Below, piece after piece: positions 18,769 through 30,671 of a DNA stretch of 64,000 nucleotides (position 1 is its first letter; every line of letters begins with the position of its first letter). Where the stretch lies: contig OY756150.1 in assembly GCA_963576785.1 (NCBI GenBank), positions 248,001-312,000 of the forward strand, in the 5' to 3' direction. Below the pieces are notes generated by a model. That model saw nothing but the letters and a program-made list of their open reading frames with translations, was not told the DNA's origin and did no database searches. The translations under genes and the position numbers were made by a program. The stretch is from Chlorophyllum brunneum. Taxonomy: Eukaryota > Basidiomycota > Agaricomycetes > Agaricales > Agaricaceae.

Positions 18769-21700
18769 AATGTCCCCGACGAGCAAGACAGGCCTCCTCG
18801 TTCACTCCTGAATGAGTTGAAGGTCTGCTCTCACAACATAGGAAGATTGTATGGAGTGATGGAGACAGTTCTCATGCGTAGAGATGACGTCGACCTCCTC
18901 CTCATACAAGAATCCCCTTGGAGATTCCTCTGAGACATCCCCTCCTCTGTCTCTAATGACGGAACACCCCTCAGAGGAGGCCCAGTCCACCCGGACTGGA
19001 CGCTCCTTTCATATCCAATCATCGCCAAAGAAGTCCTTCAAGTGGGATGCCAACAATACCCTCAACGTATGGTCAACATGGAACACCGTACCACACCGCA
19101 AGTTCTCACCTTCACTCATAAAAGGCTGAAATGACTCCGACCGTCCATCCGAAGAGACGTAATCAACCATCGAGACCTCCTGTGTATATCTCTATATGCA
19201 GGAGGAGAAGAATTACTGCTGCTGAATGTCTATAATGACAGCCGTAACACTGCGCTCCACTTTCTCGAGGAGTGACTCTTCGACCTCCCGCCCTTTCTTC
19301 TTATGGGAGGAGATATCAATATCAGATCGGAGTTTTGGGACCCTTCGACAGATCAACATCCGGTGAGTGCGGACCAACTCCTTATGGTCACTGAAGCCCT
19401 CAATCTTGTGAGGTCAACTCCGTTCGTGGCCAAGCCAACCCAGTATGCCTCGGACCCCAATTTACCAGACACGGTCATCGACCTACTCTTCATTTTGGGA
19501 ATGCTACCACACATTCCCTCCCACGCTATCCAGGATGGTGATTGGTACAACTCGGATCATGCCCCCCTGCTAATCAGGTTACCTATTCCAATGATGAATG
19601 TCATCATCGAAAGATTGACCATCCCCAAGGATTCAGAAGAGGAAACCAGGTTCCTGACAGATATTGTAGAAGGAATCAAGAACCAAAACTGGCCAATGAA
19701 TAACGCGGATGAGCTGGAGAGAGCTGTTGCCGAATTGGGAGTTTTGTTTAACAGATCCTGGACCCAGAATGCGAAGACGACCAAGATCACCACCAGATCC
19801 AAGACCTGGTAGAACGAGGAGTGCTCGACTGCACTCGCTACGCACCGCGCGGACTGCAAAAACAAGCGCAAATGGAACACTTTTCGCAAGACTATGAGGA
19901 AGACAAAAAGAGCATACTTCGACAAAAAGATACAAGAAATATCTGTCGACCGAAAACGCCTGTGGGATCTCACACCATGGATTAAGGATCATGCACTCCC
20001 GGCCACAGAAGCCATGTGTCACAACGGCCGACCTTGTCTCATGCTAGACAATCTGTGGATGGCTCTTGACCAACACTACAACACTGCCCGTGATAGACCA
20101 ATGAACGCGGCAGTTCTGGACGAGCTCCCTCCTCCGAACAGAATGGAGAATAGGACTTGGGTAGACTTCTCTCTCCTTGAGATGATAGAGTCGCTCAAGG
20201 ATACCTCGAATTCTTCCTCCCCCGGTCCCGACCATATCTCCTGGTCCCATCTCAAACAGATCGTTGCCGATGAAACTTGCACCGATCTACTCCTCAAAAT
20301 TGGTAGTACGTGTCTGAACATTGGGCACTGGCCTACCCACTTCAAAAAGTCAATGTCGGTGATCATTCCAAAACCCAACAAACCTGACTACTCCACTCTG
20401 AAGGCGTTCCAACTGATCGTCCTCCTCAACACGTTTGGTAAGCTGATAGAGAAAATGCTCGCTAAACGACTCCAATTCGAGGCTGTTAAATTCAAGGTCC
20501 TCCATCCACACCAATTGGGAGTGATCCGCCAACGGTCTACTGAGAACACAGGTCTTTTCCTGATGCACATTATCCGGGGAGCTTGGACAAAGAAGAAGAA
20601 AATGTCGGTGCTTGCATTCGATGTAGCTCAATTCTTCCCCTCCCTCAACCACAATCTCCTTGTCGAAATTCTACGATGGCAAGGATTTCTCCCTCAGGTC
20701 GCCGCATTCTTCAACAACTACCTCAAAGAACGCCGCACCACCTACCGGTGGAACAATGAGACTTCTCCGGAATACAATACAGCGGTAGGAGTAGGCCAGG
20801 GCTCGGCCCTTAGCCCTATTCTCTCCGCTCTATTCCTCGCCCCCCTCTTACACATCTTCAACATCTGTACGGAGGAACACCGTGACAAGTGGGACTTTGA
20901 TGTCCTGTCGTTCATCAACGACGGCACTTTAGTCATGCAATTCCCGTCTCTGGAAAAGAATGTAGAAATCCTACAACACATGTACTGCGAAATGGAGTGG
21001 CTCATGAACAAATTTGGACTAGAAATTGAACACAGCAAGTCTGAAATCTTTCACTTCATGCATGCAAGACAAGACTCGAATCCCTCCATTAATTTGGGAT
21101 CCCCGCCATTCACTGGTCACAACCTTCTCAAACCGAAGTCCCACTGGCGGTACCTCGGCTTTTATTTCGACCGGACGTTAACCTTCAAAGAACACGTTCG
21201 ATTCTACTCCGCCAAGGCGATATCCACGATCAAGGCGATGAAAATGCTGGGAAATTCCATCAGAGGATTGTCTCCCAGCAATAAGAGGTTACTTTACCGT
21301 TTGTGTGTTGTGCCAGTTGCGACATACGGATACCAACTATGGTTTCACGATCACTCCCACACCAAGGGGACTTGTGAAATCCTCAACAAAATGCAACGAA
21401 AGGCAGCGCTCTGGATTACCGGGGCCTTCTGGACTTCTCCCACCGGCAGTGTAGAGTCCCTCGCGGGGCTCATGCCCATCAAACTTCATCTCCGAAAGTT
21501 GGCCGAACGACAATTGTCGAGGCTTCATACGTTGGACGATGAACACGCATTGGCAAGATTGACAAAGGAATTCCACTCTTCCCCCCACTGACTTCACATC
21601 AAGAACTTCACGGAGGTTCAGAAGAAGAAGACACTAGGAGCTGTGATGGACTTTTCGCGCCCCACCCCCGAGACTCGGTATATAGAATATTTCAATTCTG

Positions 21701-22812
21701 TCTCTAAATCTCTCTGGCCCGGACGTAGGTTACTTGACCATTTCTCTACTAATGTAATTTTTATAGGATTCAACCGGGACAACTCTCACCTCTCAAAGAC
21801 GCTTTGGGACGATGTAACGACGAATGCGACGATGGACGCAAAATCCATCATGATCGGTACAGACGGCTCGGTCCACCCCAATCCCAATCTGCTTGCCAGC
21901 CAGTTTATGGCGGCAGCCACCATTCGACATCTTGACGGCAGGAGCTCTATCATGAAGAGGCTCGGAGGAACCACGTCAACGGACACAGAACTGGTAGCGC
22001 AGTACTTAGGTATCACCAAGGTACTTGCTACTGCCGAATACGACCAGGTTGAGCACATCCATGTGTTCACCAACTCCATCGCAGCCTCCCGGCTCCTACT
22101 CAACTGTTCGCCGCACTCCTGCCAACGACAGTCCATCATCACATCAAAGGCGCTCCTGGCTTGGTTCAACAAGTCAGACCGACACCACCTTTCTTTCTAC
22201 CACACGCTGTCGAAATGCAAGTACGGGATACAAAAAGCCACTCACAACTGGATCCAAACGGTCGCCTGGCCTAACCAGGGTCGAAACCACCGAGTACCAA
22301 ACTTGATCGACTACTTATGCAAGAAGTCCCCCGAACACGCCATTCACACATGGCAGACCATGTTCGGGTTCAAAACTTACAGTGGTAGCTCCTTTCTCCA
22401 CCTCCTGGTGCGAGCAAACGGGGCCTCTGCCTTACCGTCGCACATCAAGTCTGGACCATGGATACGAGAATCCAGATACCAGCCCCAGCTCTTCGCAAGA
22501 GCTTGTTGCGCCATCCTATGCCATACCCCGATTGGAGAATATCGACTACAATTCTTTCCTAACAAGGACCTTTCATGCCACCACTGCAATAGTCAAATGG
22601 TGCAAACGCATTCACACATCCTGTATTGTTGTAACAACTTCGATCACCACTTCAGCGTCGACACGATCAAGACCTTCATCAACTTCTTGCATCGCAACCC
22701 CTCCGCGTTCAGCTTCCCCCCGGAACCTGACTGCCCTCGTATCCATGCCAGTTCTATCCCACCGTTACATCGTCATCAAGTCCAAAGGAGGTTTGGGTCT
22801 GCACCTGCATAG
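18760..22812 (+). pseudogene. LINE ORF2: AP-endonuclease, reverse transcriptase, RNase H (broken)
   Basis: The endonuclease part shows LLLIQESPWRF (catalytic Glu), GGDINIRSEFWDP and WYNSDHAPLLIRL (SDH motif), with stops near 19128, 19275 and 19810. The RT runs as an unbroken 565-codon frame, 19894-21591: SSSPGPDHISW, PKPNKPDYSTL, AFDVAQFFPSLNH (motif A), GVGQGSALSPILSAL (motif B) and FINDGTLVM, where the usual [FY]xDD has become N-D. A TGA at 21589 separates the RNase H frame (21643-22812): MIGTDGSVHPNPN, TDTELVAQYLGI and IHVFTNSIAASR (FTD expected). It ends with a CHHCNSQMVQTHSHILYCC zinc-knuckle-like motif. A live ORF2 nicks target DNA and copies its RNA in place. Confidence 0.9.
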
Positions 22813-23272
22813 GATCCTTTTCTTTTATCTTTTTTCTGTTGCTTTCCTGGTTATGGATTTCCAATTCATTTCTCTATCTCCCCTTTCCTCGCTCATCTAC
22901 TATTTTATATAGTTTTCATTCAACTTCCATTTCTTCTGTGGTGCCCGGGTAAATACCCACCCATACACTATGTACCGTTTGATGTTCCCCCTTGTGATTG
23001 CGAGTAGATAGTTTCTTTTCTATCGATTTCTCTCTCTCACTCTCTCTCTTTCCGAATTCCTTTTCTTCTCTCTCTTCGCTGAACATTGTAGGTACCAAAC
23101 ATCTCTCTAGTATACGCGCTAGATGTCGTTGAGTCTCATGGGGTTAGTTTACTTGTAGTTTACTTTCCCTTCTCTGAACACTCTGTATGTTCTGCCTTTG
23201 TATGTATGTACACGCAGACTGCATTCAAGCACCGCTATATAAATTGTTGATTAAAAAAAAAAAAAAAAAAAA

Positions 23273-23287
23273 AACCCCCACCACTTC
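23273..23287. repeat. Target-site duplication of the nested LINE (right copy)
   Basis: AACCCCCACCACTTC directly after the LINE poly(A), matching 16452-16466. Confidence 0.88.
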
Positions 23288-24882
23288 TACCCCATATGCT
23301 GTCTAGTTCAGTGGTCAGTATGGGCCATTCAACTAGACCTCTTCCCAGTCCAATATAATCCTACATGTTAGTCAGGCTTTTGCCTCACTCACTTGGGTCC
23401 ACAATGTGGACGATGTCTTATCAACAGACATCTTCTCCACCCTCAATGCCTGCAGTGGCTTTCTTTCCCACTGTGTTCACTTTGGAATCCTTGAAAGGTC
23501 ATTCCACTCTTCCCACCTTGGGAAGGACACCTCTATTGCTGCCCTGTACCAGGAAATGGCAACTCAGACTTCCCTCCCAGTTGCCCCTGTCCCCCCACAG
23601 CCCCTCTCTCTGTCCCATGGATCTGCTGAAGTAAGTGGTGATGTGACTATGCCTGGCATTTCACAGCCCTCTATGACCCTACCAGTCCCCCCTATCCCTA
23701 CACATGATAAGACATCATATGTTCCCTCCTCCCATGGTCCCCCCCTAGGCCCTCACAAGACCCCTGTTGCTCAAGGCCAGCATGCACATCAGTGCCTACT
23801 GCCCCTATTTCTCTCATACCAGTGCCGACCAAGAAGTCCTATGCCACTGCTGCCACTACTGATCCTGCTACCTTGGTCTATGTGACCAAGGCATTTCCTT
23901 ACCTTCCCCCAGACTGTATCATAGCAGAATACCAGGCTGCTACATCACCTCCTAAATGCACCCCCAAGATGCACTCTACCACTGCTGGTCCCAACTACTG
24001 CCAAATCCTCCTAGCACTTGATACTAGGACTACTAACATCAACTTCCCAGCACTCATCAAAAGTGCTAATGACACCCTCCTTCATACCAAGTCTGCCCTC
24101 TGGGCAGATGGGGCATGCTTTGCTTATGGTGGTATTACTGTCACCACCTCTGCTGTCCCCTCCACTGATGAGATTACCCTCATTGCCAACACTGCCAAGT
24201 AGCTCCTGGGTCTCAAGACCCCAGTTGCAGTTGCCTTCCCTAGGCCCAAGTCCTATCTAAAGGTCCTGGACATTCCCTTCAAAGCCCCTGGCACTACTCA
24301 CCATATTTCAGTTGCTGAAATTACTGAGGCACTTAAGGCCTCTCACCTCTCTTTGCTCAAACTTGCTGACACCCCATGTGTTATGAAGAGCTCCTGCCGC
24401 TCAGACTCAGCCACTGTTTGGTTTGATGTCTAGGACTCCCAGTCTGGAGCTGCCACCAAGAAACTTGCTGGCAAACACATCTATATTGGTGGCTATGAAT
24501 GTCTTATCAAACTTGCACATGCAAACCCTGGGACCCCCCAGTGTAGCCATTGCTGGAAATGGGGCCATCTGACTTCTGCCTGTAGGTCCAAAGGCCTCAA
24601 GTGCCCCCGTTGCAGAGGTCCCCACCAAGTGGAACACCACTATCTCCTTTCTGGATGCTGTAAGGGTAATGCCAAAGCTGAACCCCCCATTGCTGCCACT
24701 CCTGAGGGTGTGCCATGCCCCCACACTGCCCACTGCTTAAACTGTGGTGGAGATCATGTAGCAAATGAGCCGAAATGCTCATTCTGGGCCTACCACTTCA
24801 AAGCTGGCTGGATCCAGGGTCACTATGAGGAGACAAGAGTTCAGAGAAGAGGGGCAAGGGCACTGATCAATCATGTTGAGTA
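23288..24882 (+). pseudogene. Half-LINE ORF1, main part with zinc knuckles
   Basis: Continues from 16466. Pro-rich stretch to about 23790 (PVPPIPTHDKTSYVPSS), a frameshift there, then KKSYATAATTDPATLVYVTKAFP, colinear with KLLEFVSKFPELSNEKI of the long LINE's ORF1. TAG stops interrupt at about 24200 and 24431. The C-terminus carries CSHCWKWGHLTSACRS (C-x2-C-x4-H-x4-C), CPRCRGPH and CLNCGGDHVANEPKCSFW, the same three-knuckle order as the long copy. The frame ends at 24882, and only about 185 bp lie between it and the poly(A). There is no ORF2. Confidence 0.8.
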
Positions 24883-25080
24883 GTTCCTCCATCTATTCTC
24901 TACTGTATTATCATTCAGACTCTCTAGTCCACATGCACTTGTAGTTTAATGTACTACTCTGTTGATAAAAAGTTCTTTAGGTGTAGGTTGGAGAGCCCTG
25001 TATCATACTTGTAGTAGGTATAGGGGGCGGACTGCATTCGAGCCCCGCTTTAAATATTGATGATGCAAAAAAAAAAAAAA

Positions 25081-25095
25081 AGATGATAAATATCC
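25081..25095. repeat. Target-site duplication of the half-LINE (right copy)
   Basis: AGATGATAAATATCC directly after the poly(A) at 25067-25080, identical to 16277-16291. It marks the right edge of the transposon island. Confidence 0.92.
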
Positions 25096-25738
25096 TACCA
25101 GTGGCACTTCGGTTATCGGCATCAGGCCTATTTACTTTGTCGCATTTTGATCATAAATAGGCTCAGTTTGTTCGGATGTCTATTTCCTAAGGCATCGATG
25201 GAGTGCATAGTGCATGTGAAAGAGTGCTAGTGACCGCGGATCCCTTCTCATCCGAATCAGAAGGTTTTGTCTAGACGCTCGCCGCATCGGAACGCCGACT
25301 AAAGCTCGTGCGACCACATTTACCAAGTTCCGCGAGGAATTTTTGGGATATGACAACCTGAGGAGGAAAACTGACTTTCAGAACTTGGATGCCAGTCGCG
25401 AGATCTTTTAATCATCAGTCATTGTGAACAATGTCAGAGGGCCCTTGCTATGACTCCACATATCGTCGCCGTAGGTCAACAATTCCCCACCAAGTTCCAT
25501 CTTTTCCTGGAGTTATATCAAGCTGATCGTTGATTTCAAAACATTATATAATATTTCGTGTTATCAAAGTGAACTTCATATGCTTCAACGTTTATATTAC
25601 ATGGTGATTTTTTATCTAAGCGTTATCCAGCAGGGGGGCTTGGTGCGAACCAGCCGAAATAATGGTCGACGCCTACAGTCATGCCATGATTGTGTGATCC
25701 CAAAAAAATTCCGCAGGTATATCCAACGAAGACACTAG
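25096..25738. other. Intergenic, no gene recognised
   Basis: Composition returns to that of host DNA. No frame with domain or splice support is seen. It lies downstream of the stop codon of the minus-strand gene that ends at 25739. Confidence 0.5.
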
Positions 25739-27413
25739 CTAACGTATATTCTGCAGCAGACTTCGAGTAGTACTAATCCCCGCTTGTACATTGAGCAGTT
25801 GCTCAGATCCAGGGTCACTCAGCTCCTTCCCGCGTATACACGTTAGGTTCGGGAACAAGAGGAAGAGGCTCTGGACCAACATGAGCGTCCCTGCGACAGT
25901 TATCGGTACATTCGTCGAGCGCATGCAAATAATATCCGTCAAGGGACTTTTGCGCGAATATGGTGCACTTTCTGATACGGAATCGTTGAAGCCGTTGAAG
26001 TTTAAGGGAAGTTCAAGCATGCGTAAGCTTGAATGTTGCGCGAGCGGGATAAGAACATCAGCGCAAAGGAAATACAGCCGTGAATCTCGGTTGATAGACA
26101 AAGCACGAAGATTCGGCCACAACGGTGTAATCCGATCAAAGTCGAATCTCGTCAGGCTATGAGGGATATTGGTGAGTCGGAGATGGTGAAGGTTAAGACT
26201 TGAAAGTTGTTCGAGATCGTGTGACGTAATTTCGACATTGGTTTCCAGTAACACTTGCAAAGACAATTGCCGAAGAGCTGAGATCCCTCTGGCAATGCAT
26301 GCGCACAACGCACTCCAGCGTATACCGCCAATTTGTATGAGGGTGATGATTAGCTTGAGCGAGACGAGAGAGGGGAATTTGATGTTTTCTAACAAGCGCC
26401 ATATATCGAGAGTACCTCCAGTAACCTCCAAAATGGTGAGGTTGGGAAGAATAAGGTTTGATTCCGCAACAGCTGTAATGGGGAAGGTTCGAAGGTCGAT
26501 TTGAAGCTCCTTGAGGTGAGTGAGCTTGTTGAGGAGATCGCAGATCGGAATGGAAGAACCAGGCGCCAACGCCTGTCCTTCGAAGCTGAGTTTCAGGCAT
26601 TCGAGCCCGGTGTGATGCAAGAAGCTTTGTACGAGCTTCTTGCTGGGACTTCCCCGATAGATGACAGTTGTAAGCTTTATGTCCCTAGCCAGGAGCAAAG
26701 TTGCGAGTACTTCGGCGATTCTGACTGATGACGTAGATAATGAGAAAGCTTGTAAAGTTGGGCTGATGAGGGGTGCAACGTTGGTCCATGTAGAGAGTGT
26801 AGCCGTCGAACCATAAGCAATGTGAAGAAGCCGGAGATTTGGTAATAAGCAAGTCCCCAACCCAAGCCACGCATCAAGTGTTGCCCATAATGCCGTCTCT
26901 TTCTCATTCATCTCCTGGATATGGAAGTTCTCAATGCGAAGAAGATAGCACCTAACACGGTCACGTTGACCTGCGCTCACGAGCCTTCGAGGTACCTGAT
27001 AGACCCAAATGATTTAAGCCGACATTCACGATGAGGCGATAACACATTCAACTCACCCAACAACCAGCATCGGGAGGATAGGTGATGAATTTATTATTCG
27101 TAGAAACAGAATTCAGAACACGAATAATGGGTTCAAGCGTCGACATGCTTTTCCATAGGATGTCCAATCCAAGCCCAGTCAGACCTGGGCAGAGAAGAGC
27201 GATCTTGAGCGCAGCCCTCCTCTTTTGTTGGACCTCGTCCGATGAATCGAGTTCGAGAGATGGCTCAAAATATTTGATGATTTCAAGCCAGATATCGAGA
27301 TCACCCAGCGGGATTGAAAGTGCCGTGGGTTGTTCTGTTGACATGTTGTCTACAGGGGGGTTCGGTGTCGCAATGAGCTCCGTTTGAGGGTTTGGTATCC
27401 TGGCACACGTCAC
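25739..27413 (-). CDS. F-box-like/LRR protein
   Basis: Two exons on the minus strand: 27413-27057 and 26995-25739, with a GT-AG intron of 61 nt. Splicing joins ...DAGCW to VPRRLVSAGQRDR in frame, giving roughly 535 residues. The N-terminal exon has an F-box-like helix region (LGDLDIWLEIIKYFEP...CPGLTGLGLDILWKSM), as in many Agaricomycete F-box proteins. The long second exon is built of irregular Leu-rich segments (LPNLRLLHIAYGS, LTHLKELQIDLRTFP, WPNLRALSINRDSR). F-box proteins hand substrates to SCF ubiquitin ligases; the LRR part would be the substrate-binding surface. The first ATG of exon 1 was taken, but MSTEQPTAL at about 27342 is an alternative start. Family assignment is by pattern; the substrate is unknown. 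Confidence 0.78.
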
Positions 27414-27846
27414 ATTGGCTTCTCACGTGTGGTTGAGGTAAACGAGCGTCTAGTGCTAAACATATGCGTGTGCCACACCAGGCAGCTCCAAAACCCAGCC
27501 AAGAATAGTGAAAAAAATCTTGGAAGAGAGTAGAACGTGACAGGTCAACGTATAATTGTCCTGAAGGACGGAAACATTGTATGAAAATGGAGGAGTTCCA
27601 TCAGGATATCTTCAACGTCAGCGGAGGTCATGAAGAGCGTAAGACCCGAGCCGGTCAGGGTCAAACTTCGCTCCAAGGGCCAACCATACATATCGAATAG
27701 TGTATTGAAATATAAGAAACGGAGAAAAGAGAGCAACGAGATCAATGTACTAAGAGGAACATTATGAGAGCGCAGCGTCTTGGAATGCCAGTGATAAGAC
27801 AAGAAAATTTCAATTTTTTTCAGCAATGCTACTATTCCGTTTGTCT
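27414..27846. other. Intergenic between F-box-like gene and complex I gene
   Basis: Holds the promoter side of the gene starting at 27413 and the 3' flank of the complex I gene ending at 27847. A 93-codon minus frame (27545-27826) is open but has no family signature or splice support. Confidence 0.5.
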
Positions 27847-30470
27847 CTATGCAAATGCAACCTGCTCCGCTTTACTTGATTCGGTGAAACCATAGTTCTC
27901 GCCCTTGGTGAACGCGCGTGTGCATTGTGCCATCGTCACCGACCTGTCGATTTCCAAAGTAACATTAGTGTTCCAAACTCCCGTGGGTAACAAGGGCGAA
28001 AAGCACTTACGCTCTTGAAATTGGGTCTGTCTGATAGAAATTTGTTATCGGCTTCTTGAAGGCGGCACCTCCAATCTTCGCACCCGCCGTCCTCTCTCTA
28101 ATATTCTTGAAACCCGCCAGGGCGATCCCAGACGACGTCTTCTCGGTAATATCATACCGCACGAGCGATGGTGAAATCTCCCACATCCTATCCCTCAACT
28201 CCAGTGTGTCGCTATAAGGCAGAGGAGCACCAATCACCTCCGATAGTGCGCGAATAATCTTCCAATCTTCACGTGCGGCACCAGGAGGGCTGACGGCGGC
28301 ACGAGCAAGCTGTGCACGACCTTCAGTGTTCACCCACGTTGTTCCCTTTTCTGTGTAGGCTGCACCTGGTAGGCAGACGTCGGCCAATTGGGCACCGAGG
28401 TCGCCGTGGTGGCCCTGGTAAACAACGAAGGTGTTGGAAGGGATAGATTTAGGGTCAATCTCGTCGGCGTTTAGGAGGTAAATGAACTTGGGTTTCGTTT
28501 GTGATGCGGCGCGCGATGGTGTGAAGCCGACTTCATAGGAAGCAGCACGGGAAGCCACCCGTTGTAGAACGCTGAAGCCATTCCACTCGGGAGTGACAAG
28601 GCGAGCCTTCTCCCTCTCCACAAGCTTGGCAAGGGCACCGTACACACCAGCTGCATCGGGATGTTCTGAAAGGGCACTGCCAACAATCACCAAAGGCCTC
28701 TTTGCCTCCTTCCATTTCTTCGTAAAGGCATTGTCGACAGCCTTTCCAGAGACAAATGCTTCCAGTGCACTGGCGTCACCGCCAAGGTACTCGTAGCCGT
28801 AAGTAGTGTCGGCACGTTCGCCGATCAAGCCGACTTCGAGGGGAGTATGTAGCCAGCTCTTGCGAATACGAGAGTTGAGGACGGCGGCTTCATGTCGTGG
28901 GTTGGTACCAACAAGGAGGATAGCGTCAGCCTCTTCAACGCCAGGAATAGTTGCGTTGAAGAGGTAGTTGGAACGGACATCAACACCATGTACAGGTGGA
29001 AGGTGACCGTTGGGTTGGTCAAGTGTGAGATTATCGGAGTTGAGGCGGTTGGCAAGGTCTTTGAGGGCTACTAGGGATTCAGTGTCGGCAAGGTGTCCAG
29101 CGACGGCTTGAATTTCGTTGCCAGTTGCACCAGATGCAGCAAGACCCTCGGCGACGGCAGCCAAGGCTTCCTCCCATGTAGCGGCAACAAAACGGTCACC
29201 CTGTTTGACTAAGGGCGTCGTTAGCCGCTGGAACTTGAGACCATCGTATGAGTAACGGGTCTTGTCGCTGATCCACTCTTCATTGACATCGTCATTGGTC
29301 TTTGGTTGTACTCGCATGACTTGGACGCCACGAGAATCGATACGGATGTTTGAGCCGACAGCATCCATAACATCAATGCTCTCTGTGTTCTTCAGTTCCC
29401 AGGGACGAGCATGGTAGGCATATGGTTTACTCGTGAGGGCACCAACAGGACAGAGGTCGATAACATTTCCGGATAGTTCGGAATCCATGGTCTTCTCTAC
29501 ATATGTGCCGATCTGCAAGTCGTTTCCGCGGCCGGTAGTACCAAACTCCTCAACACCAGCGACTTCATTGGCAAAGCGGACACAACGTGTACACTGGATA
29601 CACCGGTTCATAGAGGTCTTTACCAGAGGTCCGAGGTCCTTGTTCTCGACAGCACGCTTGCCCGTAATTTCGTGGAAACGTGTACGGTCAGAACCATAAC
29701 GCATTGACTGGTCTTGAAGGTCGCACTCTCCACCCTGGTCACAAATGGGACAGTCCAGAGGATGATTAGCGAGGAGGAACTCCATAACACCCTCTCTACA
29801 TTTATGATCAGAAAATTTGCTCGGCAAGTACAAGTTAGCAGGGAAAGCGCGCGTACCGTGCTTCGTGCACGAGAGGAGTGTTGGTGAACACCTTCGCACC
29901 GGGCATCGCGGGCATAGCACTAGAAACAGCATTATCTCGGCTGCCAGAGACAATAAAGTAGTCACACACCATGACGCTATGGGTTTTGGCGACCTCTCAA
30001 CTTCAACCAGACACATACGACAGTTCCCAGCAATCGCTAGCCTAATTTCGGTGTTAGAGGGAGACGGGTTGGATGGGGGAAGGGAGCGGACCTGTCGTGG
30101 TAGCAGAACCTTTACGCGGGTTCAGTCAGTGTTAAGGAGAAAAAGAGGGATACGCACCTTGGTATTGTTGATCCAGCGGCTTCACATGCTTGGATTAGGG
30201 CAGAACCTTCAAAAAAGATATCAGAAAGTATATACTTCATGAGCATACGTTCGGACGTACCCTGGGGAACGGTCACCTCTTTTCCATCGACTGTCAACGT
30301 AATATCTGCATTCCGCGCTGAAGATGACGCGATAGAACGGCGACCTGTTGAACCCGGTCAGAAACACGGTTGGAAGTAAAGAGTGAGGGTCGATGCGGAC
30401 CAGTGGTTGCGACCTTTCCGAGAATTCCCGTTGACGAGGGCCTAGATACGGTGGATACGATGCGCAGCAT
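27847..30470 (-). CDS. nuo78: NADH:ubiquinone oxidoreductase 75/78-kDa subunit, mitochondrial
   Basis: Homologue of NDUFS1/NuoG, the iron-sulfur subunit at the tip of the complex I matrix arm that takes electrons from FMN. Eight exons on the minus strand: 30470-30401, 30344-30261, 30206-30158, 30109-30092, 30041-29970, 29919-29857, 29795-28011, 27943-27847. The N-terminus is basic and hydroxyl-rich (mitochondrial presequence). Next comes the ferredoxin-like [2Fe-2S] domain (DGKEVTVPQGSALIQACEAAG, FCYHDRLAIAGNCRMC), then the His-Cys cluster (ANHPLDCPICDQGGECDLQ), CIQCTRC and DLCPVGALT, then the molybdopterin-like domain. Exon 4 is only 18 nt and encodes FCYHDR. The first intron uses an unusual GTCCGC donor and was inferred from frame. 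The final exon (SVTMAQCTRAF...) matches the family's C-terminus. All cluster cysteines expected by eye are present. Confidence 0.93.
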
Positions 30471-30671
30471 CTGGGCCGTTGCTGCTATGATATGGGGATG
30501 ATGGTGGTAGAAAGCAAAGGCTGCAGAGCAGCGACGACGATGCTGGCGAATTTCGGGACCTGCGCTGTCGGTCACGCCCGCCCCTTGTCACTGTCCAACC
30601 ACTGCCCTCCAATTTCACATTCCCACGTGTTCAGGCGGAGTCTCAACTATATTATTCTCCGGTACTACTGC

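Larger units (their letters stand above)
16467..23272 (+). mobile_element. Long two-ORF LINE with RNase H (Tad1/Deceiver-like), 6.8 kb
   Basis: Full-length-looking non-LTR retrotransposon: 5' UTR 16467-16699, ORF1 with zinc knuckles (16700-18768), ORF2 with AP-endonuclease, reverse transcriptase and RNase H (18760-22812), 440-bp 3' UTR and poly(A) 23253-23274. It is flanked by a 13-15-bp target-site duplication in the half-LINE. The domain order, C-terminal RNase H and basidiomycete-type motifs fit the Tad1 clade, near elements called Deceiver in Laccaria. Both ORFs are broken, and the RT catalytic pair and one RNase H acidic residue are altered, so it is dead. It is the best-preserved member of the family in the window, with other pieces at 3248, 5235 and 11532. 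Confidence 0.92.
16292..25080 (+). mobile_element. ORF1-only 'half-LINE', interrupted by a full LINE
   Basis: The element consists of 16292-16466 and 23288-25080 (about 1.97 kb together), bracketed by a perfect 15-bp target-site duplication and ending in a poly(A) at 25067-25080. It encodes only an ORF1/Gag-like protein with zinc knuckles and passes directly into a LINE-type 3' tail (GACTGCATTCGAGCCCCGC, then poly(A)). That tail resembles the tail of the two-ORF LINE nested in it (16467-23272). There is no endonuclease, reverse transcriptase or RNase H. Such a structure parallels the mammalian HAL1 'half-LINE' class: a non-autonomous element moved by a relative's enzyme. Ends and duplication are seen directly; the mobilisation route is inferred. 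Confidence 0.85.

Noticed and set aside
27545..27826. 93-codon minus-strand frame as a gene
   Set aside because: No domain, no splice extension, and it lies in the short gap between two convincing genes.
28593..30242. Plus-strand frames of 60-140 codons opposite the complex I gene
   Set aside because: They are antisense shadows of a well-conserved coding sequence.
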